A DNA stretch of 64,000 nt from Paraspadella gotoi (GCA_051294375.1 CM119270.1:21943897-22007896), one strand, 5' to 3'. Shown: positions 20,874 to 33,507, counted from the first letter of the stretch. Numbers and translations: made by a program. The notes: a model not told the origin generated them from the sequence alone.

Positions 20874-22729
20874 CTCTCTCTCTCTCTCTTCTCTCCTAAT
20901 TTATTTCTTTTGTTGTGTTTTTTCTTTTTTTTATTATTCATTTTCTTTCTTTTTTGTGTCACAAAATTTAGCCGAAAAGAGAAACATATTCTGGCTAAAT
21001 TCTTCCTAACTAAAATTCCCAACTCGCCATTAATCAATACTGCCGACATAGGCTTTTGAACCGGTACAGGATAGATGACAAAGAATTCATGATTGTGGGA
21101 AACGCAACACTATGGTTTAGGCACTGACAGATGCTGACAGATGCTGACAGATGCTTAGCTCTCAGAACCGATAAATTATCGATGGCCGAATGACTCTCAG
21201 CTAAAAATCCTTTCATTCTTTCTTTCTTTCTTTCTTTTTCTCTCTTTTTTCTCTTTTTCTTTCCTTCTTTTTCTCTCTTTTTTCTTTCTTTCTCTCTTTT
21301 TGCCCTTTTCATTCTTTCTCTTTCTTTCTCCCGCAACTTGACACGTTATCCTTGAACCGAGACCAAAATTTGAATTGTCGACATTTCTTTCAGCCCCAGA
21401 TTCAAATCTTCCACAACGTCTTTCACTTCTCTCTCTTACTTTTCTTTACTTCCTTTTATTTTTCCTTCCTTTTCTCTTTTTCCTCCTTTTTTTTCCTCTT
21501 TTTCTTTTTCCTCTTTTTCTTTTTCCTCCTTTTCTTTTTCTTTCCTTTTTTATCCTCCTTTTCTTTTTTATCCGCCCACATTTTTTTCACCTCCCATTTT
21601 TGTTCTCTCGATTCAATTTCCGTCTTTTTTTCCCGCCATTTTGACCTTTTTTTCAAGAGGCCATTTTCCATTTTTTAGCTCTGTGTTTCACTTGATCGGT
21701 CTGTCGGTAAGTTACTTGGATCATTTCGAAATATCGAATTTTAATAAATTAAGCAAAAAAATAAAATTTGCGTCCATCTTTCTGTCTCTTACTTTAAATT
21801 TTGTATGATGGTAGGTAAGTGTGAAGTCAGAGTGGAAATGAGCTTAAATGGAAAAACATGAAAAAAACAATTATGTATTCGGTGAAAAATAAAAAGATGA
21901 AAATAAAAGTGAAAAATTGAATTAAATTAAAGAAATTTAAAAAGAATATTTGAAAAGAAAATAGAAAAAAATAATTAATAATTTAATTAGACAATTAATT
22001 AATTAATTAATTAATTAATTAATTAATTAATTAATCATCTGATCAGCTGCCTACAGGTTATGAGCGTGAGCACATCCGACTTTGTTTTCCCAAACTTGTT
22101 TAAAAATCTTCTTTCTCTCATGTTTTCAAAAAAGTTTTCATCCATTGTTTTTCATTTTATTGTTTTCATGTTTGATAAAGTTTTTTATTTTATTTAGAAA
22201 GCTATTATTAATTATTTTAAAGCATTTCCTTTTTTGTTATTCCTTTTTCAAGAAGCTGTTTTATTTTTTTGGAAAAATCCTTTTTTCGCTTCTTTCTCTT
22301 TCTTTACTTTTTTCCTGTTTTTTTCTTATCTCCTTTCTTCCCCATCTCTATCTTTTCTTCGTTGTATCTTTCACCTCTGTTTTCCACAATCGCTTTTGAC
22401 CTTTTGTTGAATCCTCTCTCTTCTCATCTCGCTGCCACCAGCGCTCCCGGCGGAATTTTGCAGAGTTAAAACCACTGACTCCATCTTTGGGTTTATGACG
22501 AACGTAAAAAACCATAAGCGTCGACATTTCCCATTTATTTTTTTATTCTTTAGTTTTTCTCTTTTTTTTTAAATTTTCTTTTCTTCGTTACTTCATTCCT
22601 TTAAATCCCTATGTCGTCCGTCTCTCTGTATGTTTGTCTTTTTATTCTCATTTAAACTAAAGGAGAACTAAGTCTATTTATAACTAAGAAAGAGGATGAG
22701 AGGCAAGATTTGGACAGTTCCATCGTTCT
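19871..22729. other. Low-complexity stretch of palindrome I right arm
   Basis: ATC/CAT trinucleotide array at 20085-20166, pyrimidine-rich blocks at 20410-20600 and 20660-20900, (TTCT)n-like DNA at 21210-21330 and 21425-21570, and a TTAA-rich segment at 21990-22035. Long serine/leucine/phenylalanine frames are repeat translations. No gene was recognised. Confidence 0.6.
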
Positions 22730-23110
22730 CGCGAGCTGATTGGTCGATTCCGGTTTCACCTCAGCCAATCAGCCTTCGACGATCCTCCGATCCGTTTTAG
22801 ATTCTGGTGAGATTGATCTCCTTGATTTCTGTGCATAAGGTACTAAGTGGGCTGAAGATGACTATCCGCAAATTCTTTAACCACTCTAGCAGCCATGGAA
22901 CGGGTTCTGGGCTTTGAACCAGGCTTGAGGGTTTGCCGCGCCCCAATGTGGCTTATGGCCGTCCTCACGCTTCCCGCAGGGTAGGTACCGGGTTGGGATT
23001 GAACCCAGTACCTAGTGGTCATGCGCTGATGGCTTTTCTCAATGAGCCACCGGGACACGACTGAAGATGTCATGCTTATACGCGGGGTGAAACTAGGCAA
23101 TGCCCGACCA
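22730..23110 (-). mobile_element. Probable tRNA-derived SINE-like element (right-arm copy)
   Basis: Minus-strand copy with box B as GGGATTGAACCC at 22995-23006 (plus-strand text) and a box-A-like TGGCTCATTGAG read on the minus strand. It supports the pol III reading of the left copy. Confidence 0.45.
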
Positions 23111-23281
23111 CATATCGTTATACTGATTTTGTAAATAAAGCTTTCTATCATTTTTCATTTAAATTTTATCATTGTAATGTTTTATTATCCAAAATTCCCC
23201 AGAGACTAATTTTTAAAGGAGCACGATTCGATCCAGAGATTGAATGACTAGGTAGGAATCAAAATTCCAGAGTTAATATTC

Positions 23282-23372
<91 letters not shown>

Positions 23373-23810
23373 GTGTCTATGTCTATGAATGTAGCTATTT
23401 TTTTTTTCCTCCTTCATTTTTACTTTCCCTCTTTTCCATTTTCTCAACGAAGACTTCAGCCTCCTCCACCTCTCTTCTCCTCCCACTCTTCCTTCGTCCT
23501 CTTCCTTCCCCCCCTTCCCCTCCTCCTTCCCGCTCCTCCTTCTCCTCTTCCTTCCCCTACTACTCCTCCTCCCTCTTCTCTTCCTTCCCCCCTCATCCTC
23601 CTTCTCCTCCTATCCCCTCCTCCTCTTCCTCCTCCTTCTTATCCTCCTTCTCCTCCCCTCCTCCTCTCCATTCTGCTCCTCCTGCTTCTCTCTCCTCCTC
23701 TTCCTCCTCCTCCTCTTACCCTTACCCACCTCTCACTTACCCGACTCCTTCCCTCCCCGATTTCCAGAGAAGAGAATTGAAAACGTTCCCACGAGAATTT
23801 TGCCCCATTA

Positions 23811-23871
<61 letters not shown>

Positions 23872-24202
23872 TCTCTCTTTCTCTCTCTCTCTCTCTCCGC
23901 TCTCTCGATATTAAAAAAAAAGACTCTTTTTCGTTTTTTTTCCGCATTTTATATTCTGTGTTTCGCCCTTTATCCCCTTTTCTTTATTTTTTTTCTTCTT
24001 TTTTTTTTATTTCTTTTATCCACTGGTTTATTTCCTTTCTTTTTCCCTTTTTTTTCTTTCGTTTTTCTCTTTTTTTTTTCATTTTCTGTTTTACTTATTT
24101 CTTTTGTGATTAAACTTTCTTTCGTTGTGTTTGAGTTATTTACTTTCTTTTTTCCAATAATCTTTCAAATTTCTTTCATTTATTTTTTCTTTCTCTCTCT
24201 CT

Positions 24203-24241
<39 letters not shown>

Positions 24242-24248
24242 TCTCTCT

Positions 24249-24287
<39 letters not shown>

Positions 24288-24439
24288 TCTCTCTCTCTCT
24301 CTCTCTCTCACTCATGTCCAGACCTAGTGACCTTCTCTCTTCTCTTCCTTTGTTATTCAAACCAGTTGCCGTCCAAAAAAGGAAAATGCTTTTTCGAAAC
24401 AGGAAAATCTTTTACGACTCATAAATTAGATTTTAAGAA
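23282..24439. repeat. (TC)n and pyrimidine-rich tract
   Basis: (TC)n at 23285-23366, 23815-23868 and 24210-24310, with a CCT/CTC-rich pyrimidine tract at 23455-23740. Frames crossing it are repeat translations. No gene was recognised. Confidence 0.75.
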
Positions 24440-24461
24440 AAATTAAGGCGAGACAAAGTGG

Positions 24462-24557
<96 letters not shown>

Positions 24558-24760
24558 TCTCTTCAATTCATTCTAATGAATTCCACTCGAAAAGGCAATA
24601 AAAGATTTCATATTCCCATTTTTTAAATTTTCCGGAATCTGCCTTTAAATCTACGAAGCCCCATTTTTGAATGAATATCTAGTCGACATATTCTCTTCTC
24701 TCTCTCTCACTCTCTCTCTCTCTCTCTCTCTCTCATCTCTCTTCTCTCTCTCCTCTCTCT

Positions 24761-24802
<42 letters not shown>

Positions 24803-24974
24803 ATTCATTCTAAATGAATTGCCACTCGAAAAGGGCAATAAAAGATTTCATATTCCCATTTTTAAATTTCCGGAATCTGCCTTTAAAATCTACGAACACC
24901 CCATTTTTGAATGAATATCTAGTGACACTATTCTCTCTCTCTCTCTCTCACCTCTCTCTCTCTCTCTTTCTCTC

Positions 24975-25033
<59 letters not shown>

Positions 25034-25185
25034 AATCCTAATGAATTGCCACTCGAAAAGGCAATAAAAGATTTCATATTCCCATTTTTAAATTTCCGGA
25101 ATCTGCCTTTAAAAATCTACGAAGCCCCATTTTGAATGAATATCACAGTGACATATTTCTATCTCTCTCTCTTCTTTCTCTTCGT

Positions 25186-25221
<36 letters not shown>

Positions 25222-25250
25222 CTCTCTTCTCTCTTCTCTCTCTCTCTGAG
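24440..25250 (+). repeat. Satellite-like tandem array, three units of about 230-240 bp
   Basis: A unit made of (TC)n plus about 125 bp of unique sequence recurs three times. The unique part begins CAATTCATTCTAATGAATT (or a variant) at 24563, 24801 and 25029, so the periods are 238 and 228 bp. It continues through GGCAATAAAAGATTTCATAT and CCGGAATCTGCCTTT to GAATGAATATC. Units differ by a few indels and substitutions and by microsatellite length. Confidence 0.85.
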
Positions 25251-25307
25251 AATCCTCTCTCACGACTGAAAGTCTTTATCAATTTTTCATTGAGCTCCGA
25301 TGCCGTT

Positions 25308-25365
<58 letters not shown>

Positions 25366-25848
25366 TTTTTCCCTCTTATAATTTTATTAAGCTTACTGAG
25401 TGGTTTTTATATCTCCAAGGAGCAGAGATTATTTCCCACTTCAACTCATAAAATCTCCCCAAGATTTTTCACCCTTCGTTTCTTGGAAAATTAAAATGAA
25501 TTCGCAAAAGGGAAGCGAATTAATCGGCCAGGATGATGAGGCATGGTAAAGCATAGTGGGGCATGGTGATTCATGGTGATGCATGGGTAAAATAGGCTAA
25601 AGCGTTGTAACGCGTGTCAAGGGATTTGTGGTTTAAGCCACATTTTTTGCGTCTCGCTATCAATGCATATAAGTGAAACAAATAGAGCATGGCAGGACAT
25701 GGTTTGGCAGGACAAAAGAATGTCACAATTCAAATGCATGACAAAACATTGTATTCGCGACATAGAATGTCAAATCTTTGTTGATCCTTTTAACTTTGGA
25801 AAGTCAAGGACAAACAAAGTGACTTTGAAGGTCTTGTTGTTTTTTAAT
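25251..25848. other. Ordinary-complexity DNA without recognised gene
   Basis: Contains (GA)n at 25310-25360 and an irregular GGCATGGTGAT-like repeat at 25530-25590. No splice-bounded exon was recognised. Confidence 0.5.
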
Positions 25849-26268
25849 CAGAGGAAGAAGAGGAGAAGGAGGAGGGGGAGGAGGGAGAAGAGGAGGAGGA
25901 GAAAGGGGAGAGGGAGGAGGGAGAAAAAGAGGAGAGAAGGGGAGGTGGGGAGGAGGAGAAGAGGAAGGGGAGGTGGGAGGGAGAGTGGGAGAGGAGAAGA
26001 AGAGGAGGGGGAGGAGAGAGAGAAGGAAGGAGAAGGAGGAGGGGAGGAGGGAGAAGGATGAGGGAGGAGGAAGAGGAGGAGGAGGAAAAGGAAGGGGAGA
26101 GGAGAGGAGAAAGAAGGAAAAGGAGGAGGGGAGGAGGAAGAGGAGGAGGAGGATGGAAGGAAGCATGGGGAGGAAAGAAGGGGAGAAGAGAAGAAGGAAA
26201 AGGAGGAGGAGGAGGGAAAGGAGGAGGAGGAAGAGGAAGAGGAGAGAGGAGGAGGGAGGAGGAGGAAA
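25849..26268 (+). repeat. 420-bp GGA/AGG homopurine tract
   Basis: Almost pure A/G on the plus strand with roughly seven pyrimidine interruptions over 420 bp. The arginine/glutamate frames and the serine/proline/leucine frames on the other strand are its translations. A shorter (GA)n follows at 26355-26420. Confidence 0.85.
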
Positions 26269-26351
26269 TTGACTACATCGTAATGATGTTGAAAGGAAAT
26301 GCTGAAGACTCAAGTAAATTTAACTCATCAACAGATACGTGAAGTGAATTC

Positions 26352-26430
<79 letters not shown>

Positions 26431-26574
26431 GGAAGAGTCGTAAGATAAACGAGAGAGGCTGTCGACGAAAGAATTTTCCCCTTTGACCCAAACTTTTTCC
26501 TTCAAAGAAAAAAAAAACCAACCTTTTTTTAACAATTTTAGTTACGCCGCGAGTACTCGCGGAGCAACTCTATA

Positions 26575-26905
26575 AGTCACTTTTCGGTCGGTCTGTCGGT
26601 CGGTATGTCTATCTGTCGGTCATACTTACGTTAAAAATGCACATTATTTGCCTATACTTAGTTGCTTATATGTTAAGACAGCAAAAACCTCAAATCTAAG
26701 GGACAGCTAGCGCCGCCTTCAGGAAATCATAAAACTATACAGAATAAAAACTGAATTCCGATGCAGTACGTCTCATAAATGCACAGGCGAAGAAAGTTAT
26801 TGTACTCACGAGTCATGTCATGTCGCATCATGTTATGTCATGTCACGAGAAATACTCGTGAAAATAAAGTCACTGCGGCGCAACACAATGGATGAACCGA
26901 TAGGT
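26575..26905 (+). repeat. GTCGGT array plus R2 copy
   Basis: CACTTTTCGGTCGGTCTGTC begins a tetramer array at about 26578-26625. It is followed by an R2 copy (26695-26905) from CTAGCGCCGCC to ACTGCGGCGCAA. The same pairing of array and R2 occurs at 36080-36345, suggesting a single family of about 270-330 bp. Confidence 0.75.
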
Positions 26906-27676
26906 AGAATTATTTTTGTTTAATTTTTTTTCAAGGGACAACGTCAAAAATTAGAAGTTAACTCATTAACTACGTAATATTAATAACTAATAAGTTTTAT
27001 TTAACATGTATTAGGTAATTTTATATTTTTGTTTGTCAAGATAATTGTAAGTTTTATTTAAGTTACATAATTATTGTTTTTGTTTCTTTGCTGAAGTATT
27101 TTCGTTTGATACTACCATCTAGGTAAAAAGTATATCACATATTTAGTATAAGATATCTACTTGAAAAATTGTTCAATTTTTAAAAAAATCAGAATGTTTT
27201 AGAATCTTTCCTTTCAGTAGCTTTCTTTCATTTTTTTGTAGCTCAGATCGTTCAGAAGTTGTAATCCGAAAATGATCGCTACCTGATGCTGATGAAGACT
27301 CGAACAAAACAAGAGTTAACTAATTTGTATTAAAAATCGTTGTAAAATTATTAAAAACTTTCATTTTCGAATCTCATGAACAACGAAAAGAGAGAAAATG
27401 TCTTCCTCAAGTAAAAAAATAAATTTAATTTTTTCCATTCTCGGTATTGCGTGAATTGTTTTTATTTTGAATTAGTGAGTTAGTATTTGCTTGTAAAAGC
27501 CTCGCCTCTGCCGAACAGTTGACAAGCTATTGTTAGTATTTGCTTGTAAAAGCTTATCCTCTGCCGATCAGTTGACAAGCTATTGTTTCAGAATTTTCTT
27601 GACAAATTCGTTTAGACCGAAGGCTGATGGGTATTTTTGTTGCGGGCATTTGTTGACGTTTTGTTCCTTCGGTTTT
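26906..27676. other. AT-rich sequence, no gene recognised
   Basis: AT-rich. Contains an internal tandem duplication of about 57 bp (TAGTATTTGCTTGTAAAAGC at 27481 and 27535) and a decayed hammerhead-box-like CTGATGAAGACTC at 27289-27301 without a GAAAC partner. Confidence 0.5.
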
Positions 27677-28199
27677 GGCCTCTTGTCGCATCAATGGTCG
27701 AGGAAGAAAATAGATGCAGAAGGAGATGAAAGGAGAGAAGGAGACTCCAAGGGTTGGTTGCAATGGGGGGGAGGTGAAGGTTGGTTGGTTGGTGTTGCAG
27801 ATGGTGGTGGTGAATTCGTTGCGGGCGGAGAAAAACTTGTCACATGTTTGACCTCGTTGGTTGAAAATAAGTAAACGAGGTTATGTGATTTCAGCCGATG
27901 GTTCTTCGCTGCTGCTGCTGCTGCTGTTGCTGTTGTTGTCCGGATTATTGCAAGACGCTGAGAGAAACGGAGGGCCCAGAGGTGTAAGCAGTGCCAGCGG
28001 CGGCGGCGGTAGAAGCGATGGCACGCGGCGGCGGCAGCGGCGGCAGCGGAGTCAGCGGCGGCGAATGTTACGACAAAATGTCTCTTGGGTTTGGAATCCG
28101 TTAGATTCGTTGACATTCATTACATTCGCCTTTTGAAGATTTTTTTTTTATTTTTGGCTTCAAAGAAAATATATTTTATTTCTTACTTTTTTTCCCAGG

Positions 28200-28303
28200 A
28201 GAAAGAGGATGAAGAGGAGGAGGAGGAGGAGGATGAAGAAGAGGAGCAGGAGGAAGAGGAAGATGATGAGGACGAGCAAGAGAAGAAAGAGGCATCGCTG
28301 TGA
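28200..28303 (+). other. Candidate acidic exon (weak)
   Basis: After a pyrimidine-rich CCCAG acceptor-like site the frame reads GEKEDEEEEEEEDEE-type acidic sequence and stops after KKEASL. A GAG repeat alone can produce this, and the second copy (about 30810-30921) is so altered by indels that the frame is lost. It may be a real C-terminal exon or only a microsatellite. Confidence 0.2.
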
Positions 28304-29148
28304 AATCACAAACAACATTTGTTAACTTAGAAAGGAATTAAGCAATGCCGTGACTGGAGTTCAGCCGGAGACCGGTTCCTCTTTTTTGTTTTTCTTTTTG
28401 TTTTATTTTTCCTCCTTTTTGTTTTTTCTTTTTGTTTTATATTTTTTACTTTCTTCCGTTTATCTTTCCTAACACTCTTTCTCTCTCCTTTCCTCCTTCT
28501 CTTCCTCGCTCAATTCCTCCTTTCCTTCCTCTCCTTTCCCTTCCATTTCTTCCTTCCCTACTTCTCTCCTTTCCTTGCTCCTTTCCTTTTTCCCATACTC
28601 CCACCCTTATTCTCTCCTTTCCTCCGTCCTTTCCTCCTTCCCTTCCTCCCTCATTTCCTCCCTACCTTTCTCCCCCTTTTCACCTTTCCTCCCTTCTTCT
28701 CTCCCTTCCTATCTCCTCTCAACCTTCTGTTTTACATTCCTTTCGCGTTTTCACTTCATTTAACCTCGAATCCGATTTTACTTTTTTTTTCTTCTTTCTG
28801 ATTCTTATTTTATTTCGTCACATTTTATGCACAGAAATTCTTTTACATTTCCTTCATTTTACAAAGTTTTTACTTCAATCCTTCATTAAATTTTTATATT
28901 TTTTTAGCTTTGAGTCAACATCTCAGTTACTACAACAATAAACGGCATTTGTTCATATAAAATAGAATCTTTTTTCGTTTTTGTCGCAATAATGTCACAA
29001 TAGGTAAAGTGGACAATAGGCGTACAAGAAGAATATAATAAATATATAAATAATTTACTAATAAACTGATTCTACATGTTCTGTTTCTAATATGGGTATA
29101 CAATAAAACATTTTTTGTTGATTTCTTTTTTGATTTTTTTCTCTCTCT

Positions 29149-29224
<76 letters not shown>

Positions 29225-29644
29225 GCTCTCTACCTCGTAGGCAGATCAATGGCTGCTGACTCTGACACTTAATACCGCAGCCAACGTTACTGCTGCCAAG
29301 CTGCTGGTACGGACAGTAATGCAGCGAGAGAAGGAACGAGCCTTACTTTGTCCTGAGGCTTAATTCTCACTTACCCAACCAGAGTCCTCTATTTAACCCC
29401 AAGGCAACAAATATCGATGCGTTTATGATTAATTTATTCTCCGGTTTTTTACCACCACTTCCCTTTGACTACAGAGAGAGAGAGAGAGAGAAAGAGGAGG
29501 ATGGAGAGGAGGAGACGAGAGAGATGAGAGATGAGACGACGAGAGGAGACCATGGACTAGATTTTTTTGTCCTGTAAAATTGTGACTTAATTTTCTCTCA
29601 GGTGGAAATCCCAACCCTTTCGAATACCTTATATACGGCTTTCT

Positions 29645-29718
<74 letters not shown>

Positions 29719-29727
29719 AGTTTTACA

Positions 29728-29771
29728 GCTGGTGCCAGGATGTACTCGAGAGCAATTCATTCGAATCGGTA
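29728..29771 (+). other. Candidate short exon with ATG and GTAGGT donor (weak)
   Basis: TTTTACAG precedes about 44 bp containing ATGTACTCGAGAGCA, ending at a GTAGGT donor. The second copy near 32408-32446 keeps the CAG acceptor, the ATG and the donor, though the sequence between has shifted by indels. It could be a first coding exon. No continuation was found. Confidence 0.2.
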
Positions 29772-30203
29772 GGTGTGCGCGTTGGTTGGTCTTTTCTTTT
29801 TCGCGTTCGGATCTGGTCGCGTTTTTTGGATAATTGTCTTTATGTAATTCGATGTTCTGAGATTATTTATTAGATTCCTTTAATCCAAATTTGCTTTCCT
29901 CAATTTAAAATTCTAACATACAATTCAACTTAATTAACTTAATATACATTCACTTTATTAGGCTTACTTGACTTACCTTTAATCACTTGACTTACCTTTA
30001 ATCTCTTGACTTACCTTTAATCATTTGACTTACCTTTAATCACCTTGCCTCAAGACGTCTCGACAGAATTTTTTTTTCGAAGTTGAAAACGCAAACGACT
30101 ACAATATGCAAATTAGTCTCTTGTCTCGATTTTTTTTTCAAACGAAGAAAACTCCGTTTTTTTTATTCAAGCAGCTTCGATCATCAATGTGTGAGAGAGA
30201 GAG

Positions 30204-30228
30204 NNNNNNNNNNNNNNNNNNNNNNNNN
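30204..30228. other. 25-N gap at the direct-duplication junction
   Basis: Exactly 25 N between copy 1 and copy 2. Confidence 1.
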
Positions 30229-31851
30229 GGCCTCCTTGTCGCATCAGATGCGACGAGGAAGAAAATAGATGCAGTAATGGCAGATTGCAAAGGAGAGAAG
30301 GAGACTCCAAGGTTTGGTTGGCTAAATGGGTGGGGAGGTTGAAGGTGGTATGCGCTTGGTGTTTGCAGATGTGTGTGGTGGTGAATTCGTTGCTGGGCGG
30401 GAGAAAAACTTGTTCACAGTGTTTGACCTCGTTGGTTGACAATATAAGTAAACACTCTATGTGATTTCAGCGGATTGCGTTCTTCGCCTGCTGCTGTAAC
30501 TGCTGCTGTGCTGTTGTTGTCCGTGATTATTGCAAGACGTCTGAGAGAAACGGAGGGCCCAGTAGTGTAAAAGCCAGTGCGCTGCGGCAGGTGAGGCGGC
30601 GCTGGCAGGTGAGCGCGGTTGGGGGCACGCGGCGTCGGCACGGGCAGCGCGGCGACCGTCAGCGGCGGCGAATGTTACGACATAAAAATGTCTCTTGCGT
30701 TTGGAATCACGTTAATGATTCGTTGACATCATTACTTCGCCTTTTGAAGATTTTTTTTTTTATTTGGCTTTCAATAGAAAAATATTATTTTTATTTCTTA
30801 CTTTTTCAGCGACTCGAGAGAGAGCATGAGGCAGAGGAGGTGAGGATTGAAGGGAGAGGAGCAGGAGGCAAAGCGAAGATGCATGCAGGACGCAGCAGGG
30901 CAGAAGAAAGACGCATCGCTGTGAAATCACAAACAACATTTGTTAACTTAGAAAGCGATTTTAAGCAATGCGCTGTGCACTGGAGTTCAGCCTGTGAGTA
31001 CCGCGTTCCTCTTTTTGGTTTTCTTTCTTCTTTTATTTCATCCCTCCTTTTTGTTTTTCGTTCTTGTTTTATTTTTTTACTTTCTTTCCTTTATCTATTT
31101 CCTAACTACTCCTCTCTCTCTCCTTCCTCCTCTTCTCCTTCCTCGCCTCATCTCCCTTCCTCTCCTCTCTTTCCCTTCCATTTCTTCCTTCCCTACTTCT
31201 CTTCCTTTCCTTGCTCCTTTTCCTCTTTCCCATACTCCCACCCTATATCTCACCTTTCCTCCGCTTCCTCCTTCCCTCCTGCCTGCTCATCTCCTTCCCT
31301 ACCTTTCTCTCCCTTTTCTACCTTCCTTCTTCTTCTCTTCTCTCCCTTCCTATCTCCTCTCAACCTTCTGGTTTTACATTCCCTTTCGCGTTTTCACTTC
31401 ATTTTAACCTCGATCCGATTTACCTTTTTTTTTTGTTCCTCTTTCGATTCTTATTTTATTTCGCTCACATTTATGCCAAGAATTCTTTTACATTTCCTTC
31501 AGTTATACTAAAAGTTTTTACTTCATATCTTTTATTTAAATTATATTTTTTTAGATTTGAGTCAAAAGTCCATTACGTACTCAACAATAAACTGGCATTA
31601 TGTTTCATATAAACAAGAATCTTTTTTCCGTTATTGTCTCAAATAATGTCACAATAGGTATAAGTGGATCAATAGGCGTACAAGAAGCAATAGTAAATAA
31701 TATTATAAATAAATTGTACTAATAAACTGATTCTACATGTTCTGGTTTCTAATATGGGTATACAAATTAAATACATCTTTTTTCTTCGTTGATTCATCTC
31801 TTTCTCTTCTCTTCTCTCTCTTCCTCTCTCCTCTCTCTCTCTCTCTCTTCT

Positions 31852-31889
<38 letters not shown>

Positions 31890-32355
31890 TCTATGGCAAT
31901 CAATGGCTGCTGACTCTGACCACTTAATACGCAGCCAACGTTACTGCTGCAAGCTGCGGATACGGATCAGTAGATGCCAGCGAGCAGAAAGGAACTAGCC
32001 TTACTTGGTCCTGAGGGCTTAATTTCTCACTACCCAACCAGCAGTCCTCTATTTAACCCCAAGGCAACAAATATCGATGCGTTATGATTACTTTATTTCT
32101 CCGGGTTTTTTAACCACCACTTCCTTATTGTACGAATACGAGAGAGAAGATGAGAAGAAGGAGAGAGAGAGAGAGAGAGAGAGAGGAGAGGAGGAGACGA
32201 GAGAGAGAGAGATGAGACGAGAGAGGAGACCATGGACTAGATTTTTTTATGTCTGTAAAATTCGTGACCTTAATTTTCTCTCAGGTGGAAATCCCAACCC
32301 TTTCAATACCTTATATACGGCCTTTCTACTTTCTCTCTCTCTCTCTCTCCTCTCT

Positions 32356-32399
<44 letters not shown>

Positions 32400-32889
32400 T
32401 TCGTACAGTGGTGCCAGGATGTACTCGAGAGCAATCATTTCGATCGGTAGGTGCGCGTTTGGTTGGTCTTTTCGTTCGCGTTCGGTCGGTCGGCGTTTTT
32501 TGATAATTGTCTTTATGTAATTCGAATGTTCTGAGAATTTATTTTATTAGATTTCGTTTAATCCAGAACTTTGCTTTCTCAATTTTTAAATTCAACTATA
32601 CAATTTCAACTTAATGTAACTTAATTATACATTCACTTCTATTAGGCTTACTTGACTTACCTTTAAGTCACTTGACTTACCTTTAATCTCTTGACTACCT
32701 TTAATCATGACTTACCTTTAATCACCTTGCCTCAAGATAGTCTCGACATGCAATTTTTTTCGAAGTTGAAAGACGCAAACGACCTACAATATGCAAATTA
32801 GTCTCTTGTCTCGATATTTTTTTCAAACGAGAGAAAACTCGTTTTTTTTATTTCAAGCCTAGCTTCGATCTCAACTGTGTGAGAGAGAG
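30229..32889 (+). repeat. Direct duplication, copy 2 (2.7 kb, indel-rich)
   Basis: Same block order as 27677-30203 but with many extra single bases scattered at frequent intervals, including inside the CTG run and the acidic repeat. This pattern resembles raw long-read error more than evolutionary divergence. Confidence 0.88.
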
Positions 32890-32945
32890 GAGTATTAAGA
32901 GTTGAGAGATGAGAGATAGATGACTGAGAGATGAGTCGGCAGAGT

Positions 32946-32980
<35 letters not shown>

Positions 32981-33243
32981 GAGAGCACAATATCAACAAT
33001 AAAACTTTAAAATTATATTTTCTAAATATTATTTACTATAAAACTCGTTGCCAAACAACGAAATCTCACAAGTCACAACAACAACAACAAAAAAGAGCAA
33101 ATATTCGATTCCCTCGTTTGTCGTTTGGTTCGTTGTCGTCGTCGTTGTTGTCGTTGTTGTCGTTGTTGTCGTTGTTGTCGTCGTCATAGTCGTTTGTGAC
33201 AGCAGTTTTCTCTTCTCCTCTGCCGCCTCGATCATGATCATTG

Positions 33244-33275
<32 letters not shown>

Positions 33276-33277
33276 AA

Positions 33278-33332
<55 letters not shown>

Positions 33333-33475
33333 ACCACAAGCAATTCCTCTTCTTGATTTCAACTTTCATTGTCGTCGTCGTTGTCATCGTCGTCGTCGTT
33401 GTCATCGTCGTCGTCATCGTCGTCGTCGTTATCTTATTCGTCGTCACAACAATAAAATTAGAAAATGATTTTAAG

Positions 33476-33507
<32 letters not shown>

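Larger units (their letters stand above)
13664..23281 (-). repeat. Palindrome I, right arm
   Basis: Inverted copy of the left arm. The last clearly shared sequence is CCAGAGTTAATATTC at 23267-23281, matching GAATATTAACTCTGG at 3114-3128. Relative to the left arm it lacks most of 7151-7612 and has an extra tandem GACAGATGCT repeat near 21124-21156. Confidence 0.92.
27677..30203 (+). repeat. Direct duplication, copy 1 (2.5 kb)
   Basis: Collinear with 30229-32889 across the 25-N gap. It starts GGCCTCTTGTCGCATCA and ends CAATGTGTGAGAGAGAGAG. Contents are CTG-rich and GGC-rich DNA at 27900-28050, an acidic GAG/GAT repeat block at 28201-28302 preceded by a TTTTTTTCCCAG acceptor-like site, a pyrimidine-rich block at 28470-28740, and (TC)n at 29150-29225 and 29650-29715. 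No convincing complete gene. Confidence 0.88.

Noticed and set aside
4782-26272. CRISPR arrays, rRNA genes, bacterial operons
   Set aside because: Tandem repeats here lack regularly spaced unique spacers, no rRNA signature was seen, and gene structure is spliced and eukaryotic.
27289-27320. CTGATGAAGACTC as another hammerhead motif
   Set aside because: The GAAAC box does not follow at a plausible distance after a stem II.
27861-28136. Leucine-rich 91-codon frame as a secreted protein
   Set aside because: It begins with TTG, its hydrophobic part is a CTG repeat, and copy 2 does not keep the frame.
33241-33331. Histidine-rich metal-binding protein from (CAT)n
   Set aside because: Simple trinucleotide array with equally long serine/isoleucine and methionine frames and no start or splice context.
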